A stretch of 64,000 bases of DNA from positions 9,099,458 to 9,163,457 of the forward strand of contig JAJEKV010000038.1 in NCBI GenBank assembly GCA_021234155.1, read 5' to 3'. Position 1 is the stretch's first letter; each line of letters opens with the position of its first letter. The stretch comes from Isoetes taiwanensis (Eukaryota > Streptophyta > Lycopodiopsida > Isoetales > Isoetaceae). The translations under genes and the position numbers were made by a program. Below, piece after piece: positions 33,654 through 44,802 of the stretch. Under the pieces are notes generated by a model, which saw nothing but the letters and a program-made list of their open reading frames with translations, ran no database searches and was not told the origin of the DNA.

Positions 33654-36328
33654 TGAACACTGCTTGCTCATTTAATGGGATCATGGTTGCATTTGAACAT
33701 TATATTTTTTCTTTACTGTTTATTAAAGTCTGAGTAGCTTAAGGTTATAATATTTGAAGATTTCCATCCATTCCAAAATTACAAAGATCTATACAGAAAA
33801 TAACCCCTTCGAGTAAGATTTCTACGGAAGCATCACTCACTTCCCATTGTATTATGGGATCATGACTGCATCTTGACAAGCTACTTGCACGTCGGAATTA
33901 TAATTTCTCAAGGCAGCATATCCTGGCAGCCATACGAAAATAAGTCTCCCAACACGATTTTCATCTTCTTTTTTACACTTCTTTGCCTGATCATACATTC
34001 GATGTGCTAGACAATAACATTGCTTCAGGATTGCTATCAGAATGACAGTGAAATCAACATTGTTTACACCAGCTATATGTTCGATGGTAATCCTAGCATC
34101 TTATACTTATTTTATGGTGCTTCAAACCTGCACATAAAAGTTGCATATTCTACACCAATGCCATTGACTAAGATTGCAGATGAATGGCAGTAAAATTAAC
34201 AAACTTTACGACAGTTACATGCTTGATAATTACAAAGAATTCTTACTGACAAAGATCAGATAAAAATATTACGCAGATAATATGTTTTCCCTCTCTTTAC
34301 CTAACTTATTCTATTGCCAGCATTGGATTACATGGCTTATATGCAATAACAAGAAAGCAGGATACAAAAATGCTTCAGATGTTGTGCGTCCTATAATTAA
34401 GAGAAAAAATAATGCTACATTCAGCTATTTTGTAGGAAATAACTGTATGTAAAGGGTTACTTGCAAACATAACCATATACTGGGGTGCCAGAAAGTAGAC
34501 AGGGGCCTAGATGATGAAAACACCAAAGGACTGCTCCATAAACACCCTATCTCAAACTTCCTCTTATCAATTCAAGGAAGTTGCTGGCGTGCTCATGAAA
34601 TGTAGCTCTCGTTAAGCCTAATGGCAAGATCTGTACATAATCTCAATTGTTTCATTTTCAGGGTGCATCATCAGTATGAGGACAGAAGTGCACTTTGCAC
34701 AATCCATAATCTGAAGCCAATCTGTGACTGCCAATATTGATGATAACTGAAGTGCCAGCAAAGAGCATAAAAACCTGCTTTGAAAAGTATTAACAAAAAA
34801 CCTGTATTTTACATCATACATGTAGCATATCTATAATTCTACCTACAACACAAATGAAGCATGATAAAAGCAAAAGCTTGCTTACCATGTCTTCAAATAC
34901 TTGGTTCCCATACTTGCTCACTTCTTTTGTTTGGGAAAAGAGAAATTTTTATGCTGCTCCAGATCCAGAGATTATCCCGGCTCCAAGAGAGGTTTTATTC
35001 TGCTTTGATTAATTGTAGGCCGGAGCCAAAGGCCAGCCTTCCAGAAATTCTCCCGGCTCCCGTGAGGAAGCCAAGGAGGGGGTTTGGAAATAGTTTTCAA
35101 CCAGCAATTGACGCGTCTCGGATAAACCTCACTAACTGCGTCATTGCCCCAAGCGCAAAGATAAGCTCCAACGCTTTGAACTTCTGTTTATATAATACAA
35201 TATTGTTCCAAATCTGGCCTCCTGGCCTGTGGGATAAATGCTTCATCCCTCCCCCAACAACCGCCCTGTTTCAATAGAGAAAAACTTGCTCAGAAAATTG
35301 CCCGAACCTCTGCCGTAGCTGCAAATATCATACGTATCATGGATTGGAGCATTATGATATTTGCAAATGAATCTGAAGCACGTCATAGTGTCCAGAATAC
35401 AGTCCCTTCTGGTTGGACGTACTAACTTCTGGCTATTTCGTTGCACGTAATTTTCTTAACCTACGAATGAGAGATGGTTACTTTCAAAAGTTGACTAAGC
35501 TATCGGAAGGTTCGTCTACTAGTTCCGAATCGGGCCTTAAATTTTATGCACTTCGTGTTTTTCTTCTTGTAGTTCACCGTATGCGAACAAATATTATTTG
35601 GTCTGTCTAAATGTTCTGATATTGAGAATATTGGCTGTTTTTGAGAAAGGAGAAGTTTATTCTAATGAAATTACACAGGGAAAATGGTAATTCTGCTCGA
35701 TGTGGTAATGAAAGTGCTAAGACCACCGAGGCGGTGGAAAGGCAAGAAGCAAATTGAGAGCACTACGTTGAGTTTGATATGAGGTTTCAACCAAGCATAA
35801 TGACAACGATTTATTGCTTCACCACCGTCTAGAATAACATCACTCTGGAAAGACATGTTTTCCAGCATATTTACATGTCTTAATAAAAAAAATTTTGTTG
35901 CCATGCACACACATAGAACCGTTTTATTGGCTATGCCTTAGAAGGGATCCTTCACCATAAGCCGTCAAAATTCTTGAAAGGATCCAAGGCCACTTTAAGA
36001 GAGCAACAAACAGAGAAGATGAAAATAAGAGAAGCCGTTTTATTAGGTTGCATGTATGAAGGATCCCTAAACTTTAAGCCTGTGATTATTCACAGTATTC
36101 CACACACAAATAAAACCATTTATTGGTGCGTGTTCAAATCCTTAAAAAAGATCCAAGTTCACTTTAAGCCCTGTGATTATGCAAACTATAAAGGCAACAA
36201 ACAGAATAAAAGGAAATAAGACAAGAAAAATAAGATAAGTCATCTTTCATGTTAATGCACAAGTTCATATCAGCGCCAATAAATCTGGCCTCTTGACAGG
36301 AATATCATGAGATTTCATATCAATAGAT
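33654..36328. other. Intergenic, 3' UTRs of two convergent genes, no further gene
   Basis: The plastid protein gene (+) and the cyclophilin gene (-) converge on this interval. A frame at 34861-35277 (+) contains ALINCRPEPKASLPEILPAP but matches nothing I know. Two related segments near 35920-36000 and 36080-36160 ('accgttttattgg', 'ggatcc.tca', 'ctttaag') suggest a short diverged duplication. Confidence 0.35.
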
Positions 36329-37682
36329 TTACAACGCTAAGGGATTTGCATGGATAGTGACCCTGTTTAATCTTATTTCAGCAAGTGGCCTGTCTCCCGC
36401 CCCTGTTGGAGTCTGAATATACCAAAAGAACATCCACATTAGTGCTCCAATGAAAATCAGCAGAAGAAAAGGAAGAAAGGATGAATATTAGTAATCTAAT
36501 GCTAGAGATTCTGTGAGACACAAAGTACATCAGCTTCTTTATCATCTAGGAGTAGCCTCCTAGCTTTGAGAGGCACTTAGCAAGCTAGCAAGAAAGAACA
36601 CAGTTGAATAAGAAAAGGTTAACTTTAATAGTTTGTGCCGGTGCTAGCAAGAAAGAAAAAAGAGAATGAAGCTGGAGACCGGCATAATTGTGTATTACAC
36701 GTTATAAAAGAAGACCTTCACATGACAGGACACCCTCTACTTACTTGTATTTATATTTCATAACACACCTTGTAAAGCTAGAATCTGACTCTATTCTTAA
36801 TGCAGGTTTTAAAATCAAGAACTATACAGCTTCCTTGAAAAAAGTTAGTAGCCTACACTTGCCAAAAGAATTAAAAGTATACATAGCAGACCTTTTCCAT
36901 CACGTCAAGAACTTCAAAGCCATGTATCACCCTTCCAAAAATGGTATACAGGCCATTTAAGTGAGGCTGCTTCGCATATGCAATAAAAAACTGGCTCCCA
37001 TTTGTGTTAGGCCCGCTGTTTGCCATTGACAAGATTCCTCTTGCATTATGCTGCACCAGCAGTACCAAGTTAGGGTCTTCCATATATGTCATCTATCTAT
37101 GTCAATTTACACGTACCTTAAGAGACTCTCGAATTTCATCATTAAATTTACGACCCCATATACTTGTTCCCCCGCGCCCTGTGCCAGTTGGATCCCCTCC
37201 TTGAATCATAAACCCCTTGATGTTTCTATGAAAAATTGTTGCATCATAATATCCACTTGCACAAAGGGCCAGGAAGTTCTGCAAACATGAGGGAAACATT
37301 CAATATTTTATACCTGCGGCACCAAAGGTCCTCATTCTTTTTCTTTTTATTGCTTTCTGCGCAACGCCAAGTAAAACCTAACAAATAGTTTGCTTAAAAT
37401 TCTGTAAGATGTCTCGCTTTCGAATTAAAGGGTGTATGAGGTTTGTACCCAATCCCAGATTCTACTTGAATAGGCAGTTTTCAAATGCAGGACAAGCTCA
37501 GAAAAAAAGAAAGGTTAGAACTATACCTCTGCTGTCTTAGGAACCTCATCACAAAAAATCTCGCACTTGATATCTCCCAGGTTTGTATGCAAGGTAACAG
37601 ACTGAAGAAAATACAAACGAAATATCAACCTTCGCAGGCGAAAAGACAGCATATCAAATGCGAGTAGAGCTGAGAATACCAT
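36329..37682 (-). CDS. CYP18-1: CYP18-1 / PPIL3-type cyclophilin, five exons
   Basis: This is a peptidyl-prolyl cis-trans isomerase of the spliceosome-associated PPIL3 group, 160 residues, the family's usual length. Exons on the minus strand are 37682-37680 (the ATG only), 37601-37527, 37278-37117, 37050-36892 and 36412-36329. All have GT-AG borders and the joined frame is open to TAA at 36329-36331. It begins [17 protein letters not shown]. The active-site string is [14 protein letters not shown] (Arg44, Phe49, Gln52), followed by [14 protein letters not shown] and [12 protein letters not shown]. The cyclosporin-contact Trp of cyclophilin A aligns with His110 in [12 protein letters not shown], as is usual in PPIL3 proteins. 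The single-codon first exon is inferred from CAG before TCTGTTACC and ATG directly before GTATTC. Confidence 0.92.
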
Positions 37683-39419
37683 GTTTTGAGCTGCGGACGA
37701 AGATCAGTGTCTTGGAATGCCCCGAAGCAGAAGCCCGGCGACCATTTTGCTTCCTACGGTTTGTTTCCATTTTGTTAGGGCAAATAAAAGGTTTCATGTA
37801 ACTCTTTTTCAAAAACATGAGTCATGACATTACGTTTGAGTTTGGTACGGTTGGGCTAAGATTTCTGTGGCGTATTGTATAAAAAATCGTATATCTTGCT
37901 ATGTTTAAGGTGCTTAATGTCATTTAGAGGTGATGTTGCTTTTTTGGGTTTTTATATGACTTTTATTTCGAAATGTTAGGACGTCGTGAGACAGTTCGGT
38001 TTCTATCTACCGTGGTGAAGAAAGAGAATTGCCGGAGGAATAAATTTTTTTTGGAGGCCATTTTTCTGGGGCGTGGATAGAAACGGATGCTCCCTTCTTT
38101 TTTTGGCTGGGGTAGCGGAGCAGAGGCGGAAGCACAGAGGTAGGGAGGTATCGGGATGAAGAGAGGTATCACGATGAAGCCCACAGATGCTTTGGCGGTT
38201 GAAGCCATCGGCTATGGCGGCGCTAGGCTTTGCTGCTGTTTGCTTGTAGCTTTGTAGCTTTGCTGCTGTTTGCATGTCGGCTTTGCTACTGTTTGTTGTT
38301 TGCATGTCAGCTTTGTTTGCTGTTGCTTGCTTGCTTTTTTGCTTTGCAGGAGAGTAGAAGGGTTCTGGTGAGGCCGACATGGCCCGGAGGTTCGAATCCT
38401 CCAGCCCTGGTGTAAACCGCCATTGCAAGATTGATTTTGGCAACAGGATTGATTCAAGCATTTCGAAATTTTGGATTGACTGCAGGATTGATTGGGGGAG
38501 CAGTGCAGGGTCGATTGGGGCAGTTTGGCTTAGCAGAGAGACCATGGTTTTGTAGAAATTGTTAATGCTATGGTTTATTCTGCAAATGCTATTTTCAATC
38601 GAGACCATAGGGAATGGCATGGTGAATTTTTGGGAAATTATTAATAGCCATGGATCTGGCACAATACTAAGAATATGCCGCCAATCAATGGCTCCCAATC
38701 AACGTTGAATAAAAAACCCACAATACTTGAAAATAGAGAAATGAGTCATGACATTTAAATAAAGGGTTAATTGGTTTACTATAGATAGATTGCCCCAATG
38801 CCATTGCGAGAGTGTGGTAACGTAATGAACATTTGCTTCAAATTACTGTCAAATTACGTCTATTTTATAAGGCGAAATATTGTGCCCGCTATCTATAGCG
38901 GCGCCACTGTGTGGAGTTTTTTTTTAGTAGGGTAGATGGATGTGTTTCAAACCCAGCATTATGGAACTCTGCTCTTTTACCCAAAGCAATCATTTGCCAT
39001 AGTTAAAAGCTCCAGAACGCCTGAAAAGACCCCGTTCTGGTAGAAGGTAAACAAAATCGACTGTTTTTTAAAGTGTCTTGTTTCTATAGATGCTATCCTT
39101 AGAAGATTTTAGTTGCTAGGAAACATTGGGCTGAGTCATTCAGTTTTCCTGTTCCTAATTTAGAAGCAAAATTCCCCCGTGGACTGAGAATTATAATTCA
39201 GAAGCAAATTCTCGAAAACTAGCTACAAATACGTTACCAGACGCTAACCTTACCTCTGACAGGAATGTGCTGCGGGATCAGTTTTCTATTCTTTAGTTGA
39301 AACGCCTGGCATTTGATGCAGAATGTGGAGCAATGCCCACAAGGCTCGTAACTCGTTTCGCCATCGCTGCCAAAGAAAATTATGCTATGCTATAAAATAG
39401 GTCAATCTCTTGGTCTGAG
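37683..39419. other. Intergenic; low-complexity and a tRNA T-arm remnant
   Basis: Upstream region of the cyclophilin gene. A 231-codon minus-strand frame (38698-38003) overlaps imperfect 'gctttgctgctgtttgcatg' repeats at about 38228-38345 and is probably not a gene. At 38386-38402 GGAGG-TTCGAAT-CCTCC forms a perfect tRNA T arm without the rest of a tRNA. Confidence 0.4.
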
Positions 39420-39695
39420 AAAGCATTTGTGCATGTGATGTTAGACATGGCTTCAGTGGGGTTACTGGGATCATACCTTCAGGAAGTGATAGATATGTGC
39501 ACTCACTATATCCGTAAATACTACATTGAGATGTATCATCATACATTTTATTAGCGTGCTTATGACTGCGAAGGTTTTTCCCTCGAAAACCCTTCGAAGC
39601 GGGGCTTTTTTAATCCCAATAGTAATAAGTTTGCTGTACTCTTTGATTGGGTCCCAAAAACCTATTTGTCTTTGGTGGACGATAAAAAAAACCAT
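39420..39695 (+). mobile_element. Structured SINE-like element, copy 3
   Basis: This copy has the clearest A box (TGGCTTCAGTGG at about 39448) and a B-box-like GGGATCATACC. The core is GGTTTTTCCCTCGAAAACCC with 'cttcgaagcggggc', flanked by CTTATGACT and AGTAATAAG, which still pair. The 3' block is diverged (TGTCTTTGGTGGACGATAAA) and ends in an A-rich tail. Confidence 0.6.
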
Positions 39696-39829
39696 TTAAT
39701 TTAGTTCCAATTTTATTAATCACTAGAAAAACGAAACCAACATTGTTGGACTAAGGCTAGAAACCTGTCAATCCACTCAGTGAATTCAATCGAGCTACGT
39801 AAGTTGTCTCCCCAGTTGTTAACATATTA

Positions 39830-41045
39830 TCTATCTATCTATCTATCTAACATATATATGTTCTTATGTTTGTCGTGCTTATCCGACCGTTGATCCGAGA
39901 TCCTACGGTTCAAGTGGCTTTGGGACGTGTCCTACGGCCCAGATGGCTTGGGAGTTTCTATATAGATTCTATATAGACGATCCTATGGTCCAGGCTGATT
40001 TGATCCTGATCGTCGGTCCGAGATCCTACGGCTCACATTGCTTTGGGACATATCCTACGGTGCACATGGCTTTGGGAATTATATGTAATAGATCCTACGG
40101 TCCAGGTTGTTCTTGATTCTGATCGTTGATCCAGGATCCGTCCCTTAAGAAGAGGCTTTTAAAATTTTTATGTTGTGTGGGGTATTTGAACCCTAGTCAT
40201 TAACCCCCAAGTCCCATATTCTAACCACTAAACCAAGCATTAATTCAATAAATAATATGTTTCAAATATACTTAAGGGTAATGATTTAATTAAGATAAAG
40301 TAGAGCATAACATTCTAGATGGTTCAAGAAAGTTCTAGAATATTGAGAAAGTTCCAGAATTCTTAGAAGTTTTGCAATATAAGAGAATCTAGGGGAAATC
40401 TAAGAGAATCCTTCCAAAAAGTCCCAAATTGTTCTAATAAGTTCAGAACGTCCTATAATGTAGGGGAATTTTCGGGAATGTAAGGAAATAGGGAAATACT
40501 TCCAGAAAGCTCTAGAATGTTCTAGAAAGTTCTAGAATGTAAAGGAATCCAGGAGAATTTAAGGGAATCTAAGGAAATCCCATAAAATTAAGAGAATCTA
40601 GGAAAATATTTACAAGTCTAAGGGAATCTCCTAAAATCTAGGGGAATCTTCATAATCTTGATGCAATCTTAGAATATTTAGGGGAATCTTTATAGAATCT
40701 CTTTGAATCTCATATAATGTAAGGGAACCTAGGGAAATCTCATAAAAGCTAAATGGATCTAAGGGAATCTTCATAGAATCTTGGAGAATCTAGGAAAATC
40801 TAATGGAATTTAGACAGGATCTTCATAGAATGCAAGGAACCTTATAAAATTTAAGGGAATCTAATGAAATCTTATAAAATTTAGAGGTATCTTCATGAAA
40901 CCTCAAAGAGAACCTTGATAGAATCTTAGAGAATTTATAAATTTAGAGTATTCTCAAGAGATTCTTTTAGAATGTAGGGCAGACAGGAACTTGCACCATA
41001 GGAACATGCTAAAACTGGAACAATACGACGAAGGACGTAGTAAAT
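39830..41045 (+). repeat. 1.2-kb tandem repeat, copy 1, with reversed tRNA-like head
   Basis: The copy starts with a (CTAT)n tract. Next come diverged units around 'atcctacggtccacatggct' (39890-40130). A tRNA-like segment on the minus strand (40240-40177) follows, with A box TGGTTTAGTGG and B box GGGTTCAAATACCCC. A long AT-rich part of degenerate 'agaatctaggggaatctt' repeats completes it. It ends with 'aacatgctaaaac..gaacaat.cg' and a second (CTAT)n tract starting copy 2. The tRNA-like head suggests a SINE on the minus strand embedded in the repeat. Confidence 0.65.
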
Positions 41046-41051
41046 TTCTTG

Positions 41052-41087
<36 letters not shown>

Positions 41088-42180
41088 CCTACTTCTCTAT
41101 ATACGTTCTTATGTTTGTCGCGCTTATCCGACGTATCCTACGGCCCAGATGGCCTGGGAGTTTACATATAATATGTGTACCGCGGTCCTACGGTCAGTGA
41201 TTGATTCGATCCCCGACCGCCGGTCCGAGAGATCAAACGGCTCACGTGGCTTGGGGACACATCCTACGGTCCACGTGGCTTTGGGAATTATATGTAATAG
41301 ATCCTACGGCTCATATTGCTTTTATATGGTGAGATCTTGATCGTTGATCGAGTCTAAGATCCTAAGGCTCATATTGAATGCTCTTCCTTAAGGAAAGGCT
41401 TTTAAAATTTTTTATGTTATTGGGGGGATTCGAACCCTGGTCCTTGACCCCCCAAACCCCCCACTCTAACCACTAGACCAAGCATTAATTCTATAGATAA
41501 TTTATGTTTCAAATATACTTAAGGGTAATGTTCTAATTAAGATAAAATAGACTATAATATTCTAGGATGTTTTGAAAGTTTCAAACTGTTCCAGAAAGTT
41601 CTAAAATGTTCTAGAAATTTCTAGAATGTAAGGGAACCCAGGAGAATTAAAGGGAATATAAGGAAATCTCATAAATTGTAAGAGAATCTAGGAAAATATA
41701 CAAGTCTAACGGAATCTTCATAATATCTAAGGGAATCTAAGAAAATCTTGATGAAATCTTAGAGTTTTTTTAAGATTTTGCAAAAAGCGACAATAGAATG
41801 TTCTAAAATGTTTCATAATAAAGGTATACAATATAAATCTTGAAAAAAAAATATTCTAGATGCTGAGTGGCAAAGCCTCAGTCTAGGAATAAAAAATGTT
41901 TTAAAAATATTGCACAGATCCAAAATAGATTATTTTGGAAGATTTTAAATGCTCATGGGTAAGCACCTTAATCAAAATAGAAAATTCTAAGAGAATCTAG
42001 GGGAATCTTCATGAATGCTAAATGTAATACATAGAATGTTGAAGAATGTAGAGGAATCACAAGAGAATCTCAGTAGAATCATTGGTTATCTAGAGCACTA
42101 CAGGGCCTTACACCGTAAGAACATGCTAAAACTAAAACAATGCGCCGTAGGACGTATTAATTTTCTTGTATAAGTATATT
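41046..42180 (+). repeat. 1.2-kb tandem repeat, copy 2, with reversed tRNA-like head
   Basis: Same order of parts as copy 1: (CTAT)n at 41050-41095, 'tcctacgg' units at 41130-41370, tRNA-like head on the minus strand (41486-41424; A box TGGTCTAGTGG, B box GGGTTCGAATCCCC), then AT-rich degenerate repeats. It ends at 'aacatgctaaaactaaaaca'. This B box is closer to consensus than that of copy 1. Confidence 0.65.
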
Positions 42181-42399
42181 CATTTCATGTATATGTTTAT
42201 GTAGTGTATATATTCATGTAATGTGTATCCCTCGGTTATATATGCTTTCCTTCAGCTATGCATTGTTTTTCCTACTTCAACTTAGTCATGTTTATGTTTG
42301 CAACATAAGGAACACGAGAAATCAACTTGGAAATGTCTTGAAGGCTTTCCAACTTACATCATTTAATGCATAATTCATCCATAGTACGATGATTATGCT

Positions 42400-42835
42400 A
42401 ATATGTAGCATAATAACAGGGGGTGTTCCAGGGGGATTTGTTATATGAATGTAAAAATAACAATTCCTGAAACTATAGACCATATCCCTAAAACAATTGA
42501 ATGTGTTGTTAGAAAAAATATAGATTTAAGATAAAAAAAATAATCATGTTAGCTCGCTGGTTATATTGACACAAGTAGTCTTATTAGGACATTGAGTTGT
42601 TTTGGTAGGAGTTCGAGCCCCCGTATTTCATATTCCAAAACCTTAGGCGAAGCCGTATAGAGGCTCAATATTCTATCAAAATCTTAGGCGAACTATATTT
42701 CACATTTCAAAATCATAGGTGCCCCCAATCATAAATGACTGTAAGTGAAACGAGAGGTGCTCAAAGGCTCCAACATACGGTCTGGGCCATAGAATCAGCG
42801 ACTATGGTAGTCCAGGGTGCGCCTCGTTTTGTAAC
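42400..42835 (+). repeat. Dispersed copy of the tRNA-like array unit
   Basis: A single unit related to the 17780-24270 array, with A box TAGCTCGCTGG at 42550-42560 and a B box with one change (AGTTCGAGCCC, 42610-42620). The shared body segments 'cataggtgcccccaatcata' and 'tagtccagggtgcgcctcgt' follow. It shows that the unit also occurs alone, as expected of a SINE. Confidence 0.65.
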
Positions 42836-43079
42836 AAATTAATTATATTGCTCAGTCTTTGCCATGAGCTGATTAGCTATTGCAAGTTTTAGGTAGTCTC
42901 TAAGTTGTTTCTTTAATCGATAGTGACCGTAAATATCCTGGATACCAATAATAATGCTAGTAGCAGAAGTTGCTAGCCACGACGCGCTGGCAATATCCTG
43001 TGAATCCATCAACGCAAATAATACAATGACATGCTAGTCAACATGCGATGGTCAGAGCTTGATTACAATGCCATAGTGT

Positions 43080-43520
43080 ATGGTCTATAGAGGACAAACT
43101 GTTTTTGAGAAGGAAGGTGCAACATTGCAAAGTGAATGCATTCAATTTAGAGATTGCTCTAATGTGGATACCAATTTTCAATACATCTTCAATGTATATG
43201 CCATTGCTACATATTGTCTCTCATACATTACAAGCCATGAATTGGATATATCTACAACTTTAGCATAGATATCCATTCTACATATAAAAAATGGGAGAGA
43301 AGAAGTACAAGAAATTATGGTCTTAGTTCCCACAAAGAAAAAGAGATTTAAGATGTACTCCACAATGTTCACAAAAACTATATGGAAAAGAGAATAAAAG
43401 TAGGGGAAAAACTCCATGAAGAAGATCTCTTTCTCAATTAAAGAAATTAGCGCATAAGCCACCATATGAGATCAGTATGAAGATGCCAATCTGAGTCTTT
43501 CGAACTGACCAGAAAACCTG
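43080..43520 (+). pseudogene. Helitron helicase-like relic
   Basis: The frame at 43080-43268 contains DTNFQYIFNVYAIATYCLSY, resembling the 'NMDIQFVLDVYACAMYI-SYI-K' stretch found in plant Helitron helicase proteins. About 170 bp on, interrupted frames give KEISA and PPYEISMKMPI, resembling the following 'REVSAQEA-Y-LL-LPM' segment. Stops and frameshifts break the region. The identification rests on remembered consensus strings and is moderate. Any element boundaries are lost. Confidence 0.45.
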
Positions 43521-44262
43521 CCATTAATACATGATAGAGCAAAGAACCACAGAAAGATCAGGAGCAAGCAAGAGACAAAAATGATGGGAAAGGGGGCTAG
43601 CAAGGGAGGAAAAAAAAGATGGATTCATATGGGAGGATTAGAATTTGGATCAGAAGTTGAGGAATGGAAGGCATAAGTATTATCCAGAAAGTGTAAGGAA
43701 GGGAGAGTCAATTGAGAAACAAAGTTTTCATTGGTCCAACCACACTTCTCAATTACGAATATCAGATCATTCCTTGCAAATAAAATCATCAAGGTGCCAT
43801 AGGCATTTGCAAGCCCTTTATTGACATAGTATAGGTCCCTTATTCTTTCAAACTGCCCGATAGTGAGCCTGTTATGTCATCTGACCAGAACGTAGAAGAA
43901 ACAGTTAACTTGATAAACCTTCTCACAAACTGAACTTGCCCAACAAATTTCTTTTGCAGTTGGATTTCACTGCTAAGTTTGACTGCAACTTCCAAATCTA
44001 CTTCTTCCAGTTTTTTTCCCAAAGTAAGCTCATACTTTTGGAAAAAAGATCTCATTATTGTAATTGTTTTGTTTACCATCCCTTTGCTTTTACAACACTC
44101 CAGGTAATCTATCAGAAAAGAAATTAGCATTAGGATCAGCTCGAAATAAGTTCAGCTTAAATAATTGAAATGAACCTTCAAAAATACCATACTGTTGTCA
44201 CCAACTTCTTGCTTGTGAGTTGTTGCCAATAATTCAATATTAAATATAAAGTGCAATTTAAT
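43521..44262. other. No gene recognised, probably LINE or Helitron flank
   Basis: AT-rich sequence with short frames. A minus-strand frame (44130-43840) is unassigned and could be the LINE 3' flank or other TE debris. Confidence 0.3.
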
Positions 44263-44802
44263 CTAAATAATAGAGAAGTTCTTGCTGCCATATAAAACCC
44301 TATTTATGTTTTTCCATATATTCCATATAGCTACAAACATAATAGTACTTTTAAAAGGATCATCATTTTGAATGTTGTCCAGAATAGAATTCCCATGAGT
44401 AAGATTGAATTCAGAGTTAATCCATTGCCAAAAAGGAGCCAATTTGGTATAGAGAAAAATATGCTCCGTGGTTTCTATCTGGATAGTGGAATTCCTCTTA
44501 TTAAGAGAGCAGAGACTTGGAATACTATGATTACCCATAATCCACATCCACAATAGGAATTCCAAAGAGAATAATCTATGTATATTTTCAACAAAGAGGT
44601 TCCATTTTGAAGCCCTTTTTTTGTTGAGGAAATTATAGATTTTTTTCACCACGTAACAACTTTTACTATTTATTTTCCAATCTAGAACAGCTGGAGAAGC
44701 AGACTTAGGGACAATATTTTGAATAATGCTCTTGATGTGAAGAAAGATGGCCTTATCAGAAGAAGTTCCAAAAATCAATCTTCTTATGGCAGTCCAAGGC
44801 AA
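44263..44802 (-). pseudogene. LINE ORF2 C-terminal (zf-RVT) relic
   Basis: This 179-codon frame resembles the C-terminal zinc-binding region of plant LINE reverse transcriptases: the HSIPSLCSLNKR segment, then IETTEHIFLYTKLAPFWQWI, then IWNIWKNINRVLY. The usual C-x2-C and terminal Cys are replaced (Asn and Thr), so the zinc site is broken. No reverse transcriptase palm motif was found next to it. 45357-44854 on the same strand is unassigned. Confidence 0.7.

Noticed and set aside
35000-35280. Pro/Arg-rich frame considered as a gene start
   Set aside because: No continuation by splicing, no known motif, and the reading depends on a short GC-richer patch.
38003-38698. 231-codon minus-strand open frame
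   Set aside because: It spans imperfect 'gctttgctgctg' repeats that give low-complexity Lys/Gln/Ala/Ser sequence, includes the tRNA T-arm remnant, and shows no known domain. Its length is explained by repeat composition.
43178-43465. 95-codon hydrophobic frame on the minus strand
   Set aside because: It is the antisense of the Helitron helicase-like frames, and its Phe/Ile richness comes from reading A-rich coding sequence backwards.
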